Part shown: piece after piece, positions 1 to 6,790 of the stretch
Layout of the letters: each line of letters begins with the position of its first letter
Numbering within the stretch: the first letter of the stretch is position 1
Assembly: GCA_017424125.1 (NCBI GenBank)
Contig: JAFPBM010000153.1
Coordinates: 1 to 8,680, forward strand
DNA length: 8,680 nt
Origin: Clostridia bacterium
GTDB lineage: Bacteria; Bacillota; Clostridia; Oscillospirales; Acutalibacteraceae
Direction: 5' to 3'
Notes under the pieces: generated by a model
Told to the model about the DNA's origin: nothing
What the model saw: only the letters and a program-made list of their open reading frames with translations
Databases searched by the model: none
Made by a program: the position numbers and the translations under genes

Positions 1-661
1 GAACTATAACCGCAAGGTCAAACTTTTCGTTTTCGTTCATATCGGTATAACTTACCGAGGCATCTGCGCCCGCATCGTCCGAGACACGTCTTAATGCCAA
101 AAACGGCACGTTTGCCATACTGCACACACCTGCGACGGCGGCAGATTCCATATCACAACTCATAGGTGAATATCTTTCATTAAGTTCAGCACGCAAAGCG
201 TCGTCGCTTACAAATCGGTCACCCGTTACCGCCATACCGACACGGGCATTCGGCAAGATTTTCTTAAAGAAAGCGAGCAGTTTTTCATCTGCATTGTAAA
301 CGTTCTTTTGTGACGGCTTTTCGCCCTTTTTATAACCGAGCGGTGTTAAATCAAAATCATATTCCGTATATCTGTCGCAAAGGGTAATTTCGCCGCGCAA
401 AATTCCGCACATACCGCCCGAAAGCCCCGTATTTAATATCATATCACAGCCGTTATCAATCAAAAACATTGTGGCTGCGGCGGCATTTGCTTTGCCTATA
501 CCGGAGCAAACGGCGTGCATTATTACTTCTTTTTCATCCGTTTTATACGTAAAAATATGTCCGTCACGGAAAAAATAGGGACACACTTGTCCACCCAAAT
601 TTTTAAGCGGTGCATATTCCATATCGTCCGCTATTACAACACCGATTTTTAACGTTTTCAT
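1..661 (-). CDS. mtnN: 5'-methylthioadenosine/S-adenosylhomocysteine nucleosidase (MTAN), 3'-truncated by window edge
   Basis: This cytosolic enzyme hydrolyses methylthioadenosine and S-adenosylhomocysteine to adenine plus the thioribose or S-ribosylhomocysteine, feeding methionine salvage and the activated methyl cycle. The frame is open from the ATG at 661 to base 1. It gives 220 complete residues against about 230 usual, so only the extreme C-terminus is missing. Visible signatures are IGVVIADDME near the start (E15 aligns with catalytic Glu12 of the E. coli enzyme), SGIGK at 53-57, NTGLSGG at 77-83, TGDRF at 146-150, CDMES at 169-173 (E172 matches ribose-binding Glu174) and VSDDA at 193-197 (D195 matches the catalytic Asp197). 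The residue two before E172 is Asp, where E. coli has Glu172. A Shine-Dalgarno-like GAGGTGA sits just before the ATG. A strong terminator ends 15 bases upstream, so how it is transcribed is unclear. A futalosine hydrolase is the main alternative, but the motifs favour MTAN. Confidence 0.92.
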   Translation of the reverse strand, partial: MKTLKIGVVIADDMEYAPLKNLGGQVCPYFFRDGHIFTYKTDEKEVIMHAVCSGIGKANAAAATMFLIDNGCDMILNTGLSGGMCGILRGEITLCDRYTEYDFDLTPLGYKKGEKPSQKNVYNADEKLLAFFKKILPNARVGMAVTGDRFVSDDALRAELNERYSPMSCDMESAAVAGVCSMANVPFLALRRVSDDAGADASVSYTDMNENEKFDLAVIV

Positions 662-676
662 AGGTCACCTCATAGT

Positions 677-710
677 AAAAACGCCCGAAGTGAAGATTCT
701 CCGAGCGTTT
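677..710 (-). terminator. Rho-independent terminator after the zinc-ribbon gene
   Basis: Read on the minus strand, AAACGCTCGGAG (710-699) pairs with CTTCGGGCGTTT (690-679) around an 8-base loop. This gives a 12-bp stem with two G-U wobbles, and T681-T677 form the U-tract. The wobbles are compatible only with minus-strand RNA, which supports the orientation. It starts 4 bases after the TAA of the zinc-ribbon gene and ends 15 bases before the mtnN ATG, so it separates those two genes or attenuates readthrough between them. Confidence 0.85.
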
Positions 711-714
711 AGTT

Positions 715-1083
715 TTAGTTTTCTTCTATAAAACTTTCGCCGCAGGCAAAGCAAAAATGCGCTTCTGACACGTTGGCTATTCCGCATTTAGGGCAAAACT
801 TTTTACCCTGTGCGCGGGAAACTTTTGCCCTTGCATCCTCAATTTCCGCCTGTTTTTTTGCTATCTCTTTTACAAGCATTTTGGCTTCAGCCGTTATTTC
901 TCTTTCATCATTTATGATATCAAAACATACTCTGCCAAGATTTTGATAATCTTTTGCCAGTTTTGATTCCATTGCGGCAATATCAAATTTTTGCCTTTGT
1001 ATAGAAACGACTTCATTGGTTTTTTTATACGCAACATCAATAGCGTCGCGGGTTTTGTTTATAACGTCATCAAAAAATTCCAT
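715..1083 (-). CDS. Small coiled-coil / C-terminal zinc-ribbon protein of unknown function
   Basis: The function is unknown. The 122-residue product begins MEFFDDVINK and has a long, charged, heptad-like helical region at about residues 10-92, probably a coiled coil. It ends in a four-cysteine zinc ribbon: CPKC at 97-100 and CFAC at 111-114. There is no signal peptide or membrane segment, so it is probably cytosolic. From general knowledge it resembles short clostridial 'zinc ribbon domain-containing' proteins with the same helix-then-ribbon layout. I chose the ATG at 1083 rather than the in-frame ATG at 1092 because the Shine-Dalgarno GAGAGG directly abuts the latter with no spacer but sits 9 bases before the former. 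It has its own promoter and a strong terminator, so it looks monocistronic. The ribbon may bind nucleic acid or protein; the sequence does not decide. Confidence 0.85.
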   Translation of the reverse strand: MEFFDDVINKTRDAIDVAYKKTNEVVSIQRQKFDIAAMESKLAKDYQNLGRVCFDIINDEREITAEAKMLVKEIAKKQAEIEDARAKVSRAQGKKFCPKCGIANVSEAHFCFACGESFIEEN

Positions 1084-1092
1084 AAAAACCAT

Positions 1093-1098
1093 CCTCTC
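1093..1098 (-). promoter_or_regulatory. Ribosome binding site that decides the start of the zinc-ribbon gene
   Basis: Minus-strand GAGAGG at 1098-1093 is followed directly by one in-frame ATG (1092-1090) and, 9 bases later, by a second (1083-1081). Only the second is at a workable distance, so the product should be 122 rather than 125 residues. Confidence 0.75.
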
Positions 1099-1109
1099 GC
1101 TTTTTTAAT

Positions 1110-1138
1110 ATAATATCATAAAAAATAACCTTTTTCAA
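1110..1138 (-). promoter_or_regulatory. Sigma-A-type promoter for the zinc-ribbon gene
   Basis: On the minus strand a -35 box TTGAAA (1138-1133, 5 of 6 to consensus) is separated by exactly 17 bases from a -10 box TATTAT (1115-1110, 5 of 6). An extended -10 TG lies at 1118-1117. Transcription would start near 1103, giving a leader of about 20 bases that contains the ribosome binding site. It lies wholly in the spacer between the kinase stop and the zinc-ribbon start. Confidence 0.75.
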
Positions 1139-1143
1139 GGGTA
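1120..1143 (-). terminator. Weak candidate terminator at the end of the recJ-to-kinase operon
   Basis: Directly after the kinase TGA, the minus strand reads TACCCTT (1143-1137), a GAAA tetraloop, then AAGGTTA (1132-1126), followed by six T (1125-1120). The stem has six pairs with one C-U mismatch, and only four pairs next to the loop are continuous. The position and U-tract suit a terminator, but the stem is weak. It overlaps the -35 region of the zinc-ribbon promoter, so some readthrough is likely. Confidence 0.4.
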
Positions 1144-1144
1144 A

Positions 1145-2074
1145 TCACTCGTATTTAACGCCACGTATAAACTCACATATCAGCGATTCCTGCGGTACCG
1201 CCGATTCGTCTATACTGCAAAAAAAGGAAAGCCCTTTTATTGTTTCTTCAACGTAAAAATAATCTTGGCTATCTTTACTAACCTGTGATAAAAGTTCCAA
1301 AACACGTTTTTTAAAAATACAGGGTTCATACTCGTGCAGGGTTGTAATTTGGCGGTCTGCGGTGGGTTTGAATTTATAAAGGTGTTTTTCTTCGCCCCTT
1401 ATAACGTCATCCCAAACGTCGAAGGTCCTTTGCGGTGTGGCGCCGCGGTATATATCGTCACGCGACATTCTTCTTATGAGGCGCATTTGTCTGCTTGAGA
1501 GCAATATGCTACCGTCATCATCGTAAATACTGCGGTTTACGCTTATATAAAGTTTATAAAGGTTTTCCTTTTTCAAACTTTCAAAGAGCAGCGGATTTAA
1601 GGCGTGTAAACCCTCTACTATCATAAGTCCGCCGTTCTTTATGCTGATTTTTTTGGTTTTATCGGTGCGTTTGCGCTCAGAAAATGAGAAAATCGGAATA
1701 TCCGTTTCACCCTTTTCTGCCGCCTCGCAAAAGCATTTATTTATACGCTCTATATCAAGTGAATATACCGTTTCATAGTCAGGTTCGCCCTCTTCACTAA
1801 GCGGCACTTTATCCTCGTCCAAATAAAAATCGTCGAGCGACACAACCTCCGTATGTTTGCCCATTGTTTTAAGATAATCACACAGTATATGTGCCGTTGT
1901 GGTCTTGCCCGAACCCGAGGGACCAGCAAGCATTATAATTTTTTTGTTTTCGTCCGCCACTATTTCCTCTGCTACCGAATAGATTTCGTCTTGGTAACGT
2001 TTTTCGGATTCTTTTATAAATTCCGCGGCGTCATTTTTTGCGCGGGCATTAACGTAACTCGCCGTAAGTTTCAT
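1145..2074 (-). CDS. Uridine kinase-family P-loop (PRK/Udk-like) kinase, short form
   Basis: This is probably a cytosolic ATP-dependent kinase acting on a nucleoside or similar small hydroxyl substrate; the exact substrate cannot be read from sequence. Walker A GPSGSGKTT is at 51-59, with LDDFY at 80-84, a VEGLHAL motif at 153-159 (strand with the Glu-Gly of PRK/uridine kinases) and an Arg-rich segment RQMRLIRRMSRDD at 195-207 near the lid region. About 45 helical residues precede the P-loop. The protein has 309 residues, longer than classical Udk (about 210) but shorter than the roughly 550-residue clostridial nucleoside kinases, which carry a ThrRS-like N-terminal region that is absent here. 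The ATG overlaps the end of hemZ by 26 bases. No other ATG, GTG or TTG lies nearby, and an AAAAGGA lies about 12 bases upstream. It is the last gene of the operon. Confidence 0.82.
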   Translation of the reverse strand: MKLTASYVNARAKNDAAEFIKESEKRYQDEIYSVAEEIVADENKKIIMLAGPSGSGKTTTAHILCDYLKTMGKHTEVVSLDDFYLDEDKVPLSEEGEPDYETVYSLDIERINKCFCEAAEKGETDIPIFSFSERKRTDKTKKISIKNGGLMIVEGLHALNPLLFESLKKENLYKLYISVNRSIYDDDGSILLSSRQMRLIRRMSRDDIYRGATPQRTFDVWDDVIRGEEKHLYKFKPTADRQITTLHEYEPCIFKKRVLELLSQVSKDSQDYFYVEETIKGLSFFCSIDESAVPQESLICEFIRGVKYE

Positions 2075-3527
2075 AAAACTCTTTAATCCTTTTCTTTCTG
2101 TCTATTAATTCGTCAAAACGGGTGATGTACTCATACGGATATTTATAATTGAATATACGTTCAATGTAATTACCGTTTGGCTGTCTGAGTTTCGTGACAG
2201 CCGATGCACCACAGGCTAATATTGTATGCGTTTCGTCCATTATATAAACATTATAAAGACATTCGTAACCGGATTTTGCGTAACCGACATTTTCAAGATT
2301 GCCGACTGTTTTACTCTGCCTATACATATAGTATGGCAAAATTTTATTTTCTGACAAGATTTTTTCTGCCGTTTCAACCATATTCGAGGCATCAAGCCCC
2401 ACATTTGTATCGGGTAGGATATTGCCCGTACTCAAGGTTGCGGCGCGTTTCATTGAAAGGGCGTGAACTGTCACACTTTCGGGATTTAAGTTTATAATCT
2501 GCGACAACGTATTATTGAAACTTTCGTACGTATCGCTCGGAAGTCCCGCTATCAAATCCATATTTATGTTATCAAACCCGAGTTTTCTTGCGAGCAAAAA
2601 CGCATCTTTCGCTTCGTTTGCGGTATGGCGTCTGCCTATGGCTTTAAGCACACTATCGTTCATTGTTTGCGGATTTATACTGATACGGGTTACGCCCATT
2701 TCTTTAAGCGCTAAAAGTTTTTCTTCGGTTATGGTGTCGGGGCGTCCCGCTTCGACCGTAAGTTCGCGAACAGTGCTCATATCAAAACACTCATATACTG
2801 TTGAAAGAACGGTTTTAAGTTGTTCGGCACTAAGCGTTGTGGGTGTACCTCCGCCCATATAGACGGTTTCCAAACGAAGACCATTGCTTTTTGCATATTC
2901 CGCCGTTATACGAAGTTCTTTACAAAGCAGTTCTACGTACTGCGGTATTAGTTTTTTCGCGTGTTCTACCGAATGGGAAACAAAGGAACAATAAGTGCAT
3001 CTGCTTGGGCAGAACGGCACCGAGATATAAAGGCTGAAAGATTCAGGCTTTGACAGTGACGTGATTGCTTCTTCACCTTTTTTTGTTTTTTTGCAAAGTT
3101 CTATTTTTTTATTAGAAACGAGCAAAGTATCTCTAAAATATTCTGCCGCAGCATCTTCACCGTTTTCTGCCGTAAGGCGAGAAAAAAGTTTTGCAGGGCG
3201 CACGCCCGTTAAAATTCCCCAAGGGGAAATATAGCCCGTAATATCATAAAAACAGTAAAGCAACTGTGTTGCGAGCGTTAATTCGCAAAGGTTTTCGTAA
3301 TCTTCTGCATCGTTAGAAACGGTAGATTCGTGCATTGCACGTTTGCCGTCAAGAGAAAGTGATGCCAAAAGAGTAGTATCTTTCTCACCTTTTGAAAGAC
3401 GGGCAACTGCTATATTATCCGCATCACATTCGGTGTCTACTACCTCAATTTTCTCAAAAGGGAGATATATGCGGCAAAGTTTTTCAAGTTCGTAATTAAA
3501 CTTATTATTTATTACGGCTAAAATCAT
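2049..3527 (-). CDS. hemZ: HemZ, oxygen-independent coproporphyrinogen III dehydrogenase-like radical SAM protein
   Basis: This radical SAM enzyme belongs to the HemN/HemZ group, linked to anaerobic-type decarboxylation of coproporphyrinogen in haem synthesis. The 492 residues match the usual HemZ length of about 500. The N-terminal region contains WGILTGVRPAKL (103-114), a HemZ hallmark absent from HemN and HemW. The 4Fe-4S site is CPSRCTYC with C173, C177 and C180. SAM-binding GGGTP is at 225-229, EAGRPDT at 259-265, and the C-terminal HemZ motif GNLENVGYA at 409-417. The ATG overlaps the stop of the MBL gene as ATGA. An in-frame TAA lies 12 bases upstream, which fixes the start. There is no good Shine-Dalgarno at normal distance (only a purine run about 15 bases away), so translation probably depends on coupling to the upstream gene. 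Whether the organism makes haem cannot be judged from this window. Confidence 0.95.
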   Translation of the reverse strand: MILAVINNKFNYELEKLCRIYLPFEKIEVVDTECDADNIAVARLSKGEKDTTLLASLSLDGKRAMHESTVSNDAEDYENLCELTLATQLLYCFYDITGYISPWGILTGVRPAKLFSRLTAENGEDAAAEYFRDTLLVSNKKIELCKKTKKGEEAITSLSKPESFSLYISVPFCPSRCTYCSFVSHSVEHAKKLIPQYVELLCKELRITAEYAKSNGLRLETVYMGGGTPTTLSAEQLKTVLSTVYECFDMSTVRELTVEAGRPDTITEEKLLALKEMGVTRISINPQTMNDSVLKAIGRRHTANEAKDAFLLARKLGFDNINMDLIAGLPSDTYESFNNTLSQIINLNPESVTVHALSMKRAATLSTGNILPDTNVGLDASNMVETAEKILSENKILPYYMYRQSKTVGNLENVGYAKSGYECLYNVYIMDETHTILACGASAVTKLRQPNGNYIERIFNYKYPYEYITRFDELIDRKKRIKEFYETYGELR

Positions 3528-4132
3528 ATATACGGGTTATAACTTCTTTCGTATGATAATGTTGTCGGCTCGGCGTGACCTGGATATACTGTATAATCTT
3601 CTGTTAGCGCAAAAAGTTTTTTAAGCGACTCTTTCTGCGCTTCGCGGTCGCCTGTAGGCAAATCGGTTCTGCCTACTGACTGTCTGAAAAGTGTATCACC
3701 GCTGAAAATAACGTTAGCAACGGCGAAACACACTGAACCCACGGTATGACCGGGGGTATGAATTACGCGGATTGAAAGCGAACCGATATTTATTACGTCG
3801 CCGTCGTTCAAAAGATAATCCGGTGTGAACTCTGTCTGGTTTAGGGCAAACCTTGCAGACAAACTGTCCTCACTGCTTTCAAGTCCACAGGCATCAAGTG
3901 CGCCGATACCGACAGCGGCACCCGATAAAACACGAGCATCGTATATGCCTGTTACGTGGTCAAAATGGCGGTGAGTTGCAAGTATCAACATCTGTTTACC
4001 CGCGTTGTCTTTTATAAATTTACGCACCTTATCGGTAACCTTAAAAACGTCTATAAGGACTGCGGCATCGGTATCCGACACCATATAACAGTTGGCACCA
4101 AAGTTCCCTTGTGGCTCTGTAATTATATTCAT
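3524..4132 (-). CDS. Metallo-beta-lactamase-fold hydrolase, glyoxalase II-like
   Basis: This is a cytosolic zinc-dependent hydrolase of the hydroxyacylglutathione hydrolase-like branch. It probably cleaves a thioester or related substrate, but the true substrate is unknown. All expected metal ligands are present: the HxHxDH motif HRHFDH at 54-59, H129 in HTPGHT, bridging D146 in SGDTLF, and H186 in YPGHAEPTT. SVGRTDLPTGD (152-162) is typical of this subgroup. The length of 202 residues fits the short bacterial form, which lacks the C-terminal helical domain of true glyoxalase II. The first strand ends IDVF rather than the common IDPG. GGAG-like TTTGGAG lies 8 bases before the ATG, and only one base separates it from the dtd stop. 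A gene of this type commonly sits between dtd and hemZ in Clostridia. Confidence 0.92.
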   Translation of the reverse strand: MNIITEPQGNFGANCYMVSDTDAAVLIDVFKVTDKVRKFIKDNAGKQMLILATHRHFDHVTGIYDARVLSGAAVGIGALDACGLESSEDSLSARFALNQTEFTPDYLLNDGDVINIGSLSIRVIHTPGHTVGSVCFAVANVIFSGDTLFRQSVGRTDLPTGDREAQKESLKKLFALTEDYTVYPGHAEPTTLSYERSYNPYI

Positions 4133-4133
4133 A

Positions 4134-4589
4134 CTATTTACTCCAAATATCAGTATCGAGTGTTATTGTAACGGGGCCGTATGCCTTTATATCAAGTTCC
4201 ATATCGCCGCCAAAAACACCCTTTTCTACTGTCTTTACGCCCTCTGCTTTAAGGCGTTCACAAAAATATTCATAAAGCATTTCTGCACCCACAGGCTCCA
4301 TCGCATTTATGAAAGACGGGCGGTGTCCCTTGCGGACGTCGGCACAAAGAGTAAAGTTTGATACAACAAGCGCACTGCCGCCAACGTCCAAAAGTGATAG
4401 ATTCATTTTATCATCGTCATCGCGGAAGATACGAAGAAGCGCGGTTTTTTTGGCTAGAAGTTCTGCCTTTTCTTTGGTATCTCCGTCCTGCGCGCCCAAA
4501 AGCACCAAAAAGCCGTGCTCTATAGCGCCGCTTACCTTTCCGCTTTCTGTAACACTCGCGCTTTTTACGCGCTGAATTATTGCTTTCAT
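4134..4589 (-). CDS. dtd: D-aminoacyl-tRNA deacylase
   Basis: This cytosolic proofreading enzyme hydrolyses D-amino acids (and mischarged glycine) from tRNA, protecting translation. The 151 residues match the usual length of about 145-150 for the DTD1 family. The N-terminal MKAIIQRVKSASV, LLRIFRDDDDKMNLSLLDVG (51-70) and RKGHRPSF (86-93) are diagnostic. The active-site SQFTL element appears as SNFTL at 77-81, and the Gly-cisPro motif is GPVT at 138-141. The Gln-to-Asn change at residue 78 is the only departure noticed in a signature motif. The start ATG shares its A with the TAA of rel (TAATG), and AAAGGA lies 10 bases upstream. Rel followed by dtd is a conserved pair in many Firmicutes. Confidence 0.96.
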   Translation of the reverse strand: MKAIIQRVKSASVTESGKVSGAIEHGFLVLLGAQDGDTKEKAELLAKKTALLRIFRDDDDKMNLSLLDVGGSALVVSNFTLCADVRKGHRPSFINAMEPVGAEMLYEYFCERLKAEGVKTVEKGVFGGDMELDIKAYGPVTITLDTDIWSK

Positions 4590-6790
4590 TACTGATGTAT
4601 CCTTTCTATACTGTAAACACCGTGAAGTTTGCTTAGTCTATCGGTTATGCTTCTCAGGTGTTCTTTGCCCGCAGTTTTGAGAGTTACGGTTGTAACGCAG
4701 TTACCGTCCCTTGTGCTACGCGCATTTATGGCGTGTACAGTTACCTTCATATTGTAAAGCGCCGCAGTAACATCAAGCACAATTCCGTCGCGGTCTATGC
4801 CCGAAATCTGCAAAGTGGTTACAAAATATTCGCTGTTTGGAACATCGTTCCAACGTGCCGCAACCCAACGCTCAGGCTCACTTGATGCGCTTATATCTTT
4901 CGGCACGTTGCTACAGTCGCGCTTATGAATTGAAACACCGTGACCGCGGGTAATAAAGCCGATAATATCGTCACCAGGTAGAGGTGAACAACATTTTGAA
5001 AGTTTGATAAGACAATTGTCTATGCCCTCGACCACAACACCGTTTGAGGATTTATGATGTGTAACGGGTTTTACAACGTCCTCTATCGTGACGGGTTTAG
5101 ACGCTTTTATAAGCGCTTGATAATCATCCTTGATGCGCGGCATTATCTTAGAAAGCAGAACACCGCCGTAGCCGATTGCGGCATAAAAATCCTCTGCTGT
5201 GCCGAGATGCTGCTTTTTGGCAAGGTCTAATATAAAGTTTTCCATCTCTGCTTCGGGCAGATTTATACCGTTGCGTGAAAACTCGCGTTCGAGTTCGGTT
5301 TTACCCGTTTCGATATTCTCTGTGCGGCGTTCCTTTTTAAACCAACCGCGGATTTTGGATTTTGCCTGGTTGGTGACCGCAATTTTAAGCCAGTCGCGGC
5401 TTGGGGCGTGATTTTGCTGATTTGTCGTAATAATCTCTATAATCTCACCCGTTTTTACGGTGTGACTAAGCGGCACTATGCGGCCGTCTACCTTGGCGCC
5501 CACCATTCTGATACCGACGGCAGTATGGATTGCAAAGGCGAAGTCGACAATGGTTGAGCCGACGGGCAGATTGATTACGTCGCCCTTTGGTGTAACGGCA
5601 AAAACGTCTTCCTGCGCCAAATCGGTTTTGATGGTTTGGACGATGTCAACCGCGTTGCCGTCATCGTTTTGTGATTCCAAAATCTGACGCACCCAGGAAA
5701 GACGCTCTTCCATCTTTCTGTCGTCGCGGTTTATACCCTCTTTATACTTCCAGTGCGCCGCAATTCCGTACTCTGCCGTATGGTGCATTTCGTAGGTTCT
5801 TATCTGTATCTCGAACGGAACGCCCTCGCGACTTATTACGGTGGTGTGAAGCGACTGATACATATTGGGTTTGGGAGTTGATATATAGTCCTTAAATCTG
5901 TTTGGAATAGGACGGAACATATCGTGCATTATGCCGAGGATGTTATAACAGTCGGCAATGGTATCAACAATTATTCTGACGGCATATATATCGTATATTT
6001 CGTCAAAGTCCCTGCCCTGTACGTACATTTTTCTATATATTCCGTGTATGGATTTTACACGGCTTTCGATTGTAACGTTGGTATCGGGCAATACTTCGTG
6101 CAGATGCTCTTCTATTCTTTTACGGATTAGGGACAGCACCTCTTGACGCTGTTGACTGCGCAGTGACAAAAGTTCCTCTACCTCGTGATAAGCAATAGGG
6201 TCTAAATGCATTATTGCAAGGTCTTCGAGTTCTTCTTTTAGCGCTCTGATACCGAGACGGTGTGCTATGGGCGCAAAAATCTCCAGCGTTTCAAGTGACT
6301 TTTCACGTTGTTTTTTGTCGGTCATTGCGTCTATTGTACGCATATTGTGAAGGCGGTCTGCGAGTTTTATGATGATTACGCGGATATCCTCGTTCATTGC
6401 TATTAGCATTTTGCGAAGATTTTCCGACTGAAATTCCTCTTTAGACGTAAACTGGATTTTACCGAGTTTTGTAACGCCCTCTACAAGATTGGCAACCGAA
6501 CTGCCGAACTCTTTTTCAACATTTTCGTGGGTTATGGGCGTATCCTCTATGACGTCGTGCAAAAGTGCCGCTTCGATACACTCGCTATCCATTCCCATCT
6601 GCGCTAAAATAATGGCAACCGAAAGCGGATGAACGTAATATTCCTCTTTAGAAAAGCGGTATTGTCCGTTATGCGCGTCGATACAACACTCATACGCTTT
6701 TCGTATGGCATCGAGGTTGTATTCTATGTTTTGCTCTTCTAAAACGGCTAATAATTTTTTATAATCTTTTTCGTGGACTTCATTCATCAT
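4589..6790 (-). CDS. rel: Bifunctional (p)ppGpp synthetase/hydrolase, Rel type
   Basis: Rel makes (p)ppGpp from ATP and GDP/GTP on starved ribosomes and also degrades it, setting the stringent response. The 733-residue protein has the complete long-RSH layout. The HD hydrolase has H54, H78-D79, E82 and D145 in KLADRLHNM (about 25-180). The synthetase (about 240-350) has RVKSIHGIYRKM at 244-255, RFKDY at 298-302, MYQSLHTTV at 310-318 and EIQIRT at 327-332. The TGS domain is at about 395-455, the zinc-finger region has CC at 600-601 and C626, and the ACT domain is at about 650-733. RFKD rather than the acidic ExDD of E. coli RelA, together with an intact HD site, indicates a bifunctional enzyme. 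The ATG overlaps the recJ stop (ATGA). GAAGGTGA at 6804-6797 is a good ribosome binding site, and a second ATG at 6787 is a less likely start. Confidence 0.97.
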   Translation of the reverse strand: MMNEVHEKDYKKLLAVLEEQNIEYNLDAIRKAYECCIDAHNGQYRFSKEEYYVHPLSVAIILAQMGMDSECIEAALLHDVIEDTPITHENVEKEFGSSVANLVEGVTKLGKIQFTSKEEFQSENLRKMLIAMNEDIRVIIIKLADRLHNMRTIDAMTDKKQREKSLETLEIFAPIAHRLGIRALKEELEDLAIMHLDPIAYHEVEELLSLRSQQRQEVLSLIRKRIEEHLHEVLPDTNVTIESRVKSIHGIYRKMYVQGRDFDEIYDIYAVRIIVDTIADCYNILGIMHDMFRPIPNRFKDYISTPKPNMYQSLHTTVISREGVPFEIQIRTYEMHHTAEYGIAAHWKYKEGINRDDRKMEERLSWVRQILESQNDDGNAVDIVQTIKTDLAQEDVFAVTPKGDVINLPVGSTIVDFAFAIHTAVGIRMVGAKVDGRIVPLSHTVKTGEIIEIITTNQQNHAPSRDWLKIAVTNQAKSKIRGWFKKERRTENIETGKTELEREFSRNGINLPEAEMENFILDLAKKQHLGTAEDFYAAIGYGGVLLSKIMPRIKDDYQALIKASKPVTIEDVVKPVTHHKSSNGVVVEGIDNCLIKLSKCCSPLPGDDIIGFITRGHGVSIHKRDCSNVPKDISASSEPERWVAARWNDVPNSEYFVTTLQISGIDRDGIVLDVTAALYNMKVTVHAINARSTRDGNCVTTVTLKTAGKEHLRSITDRLSKLHGVYSIERIHQ

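Noticed and set aside
711..722. Short AGTTTT repeat at the end of the zinc-ribbon gene
   Set aside because: Two copies of a 6-base A/T-rich unit over a stop codon are too short to be meaningful.
1090..1092. ATG at 1092 as start of the zinc-ribbon gene
   Set aside because: The Shine-Dalgarno GAGAGG abuts it with no spacer. The ATG at 1083 is correctly spaced.
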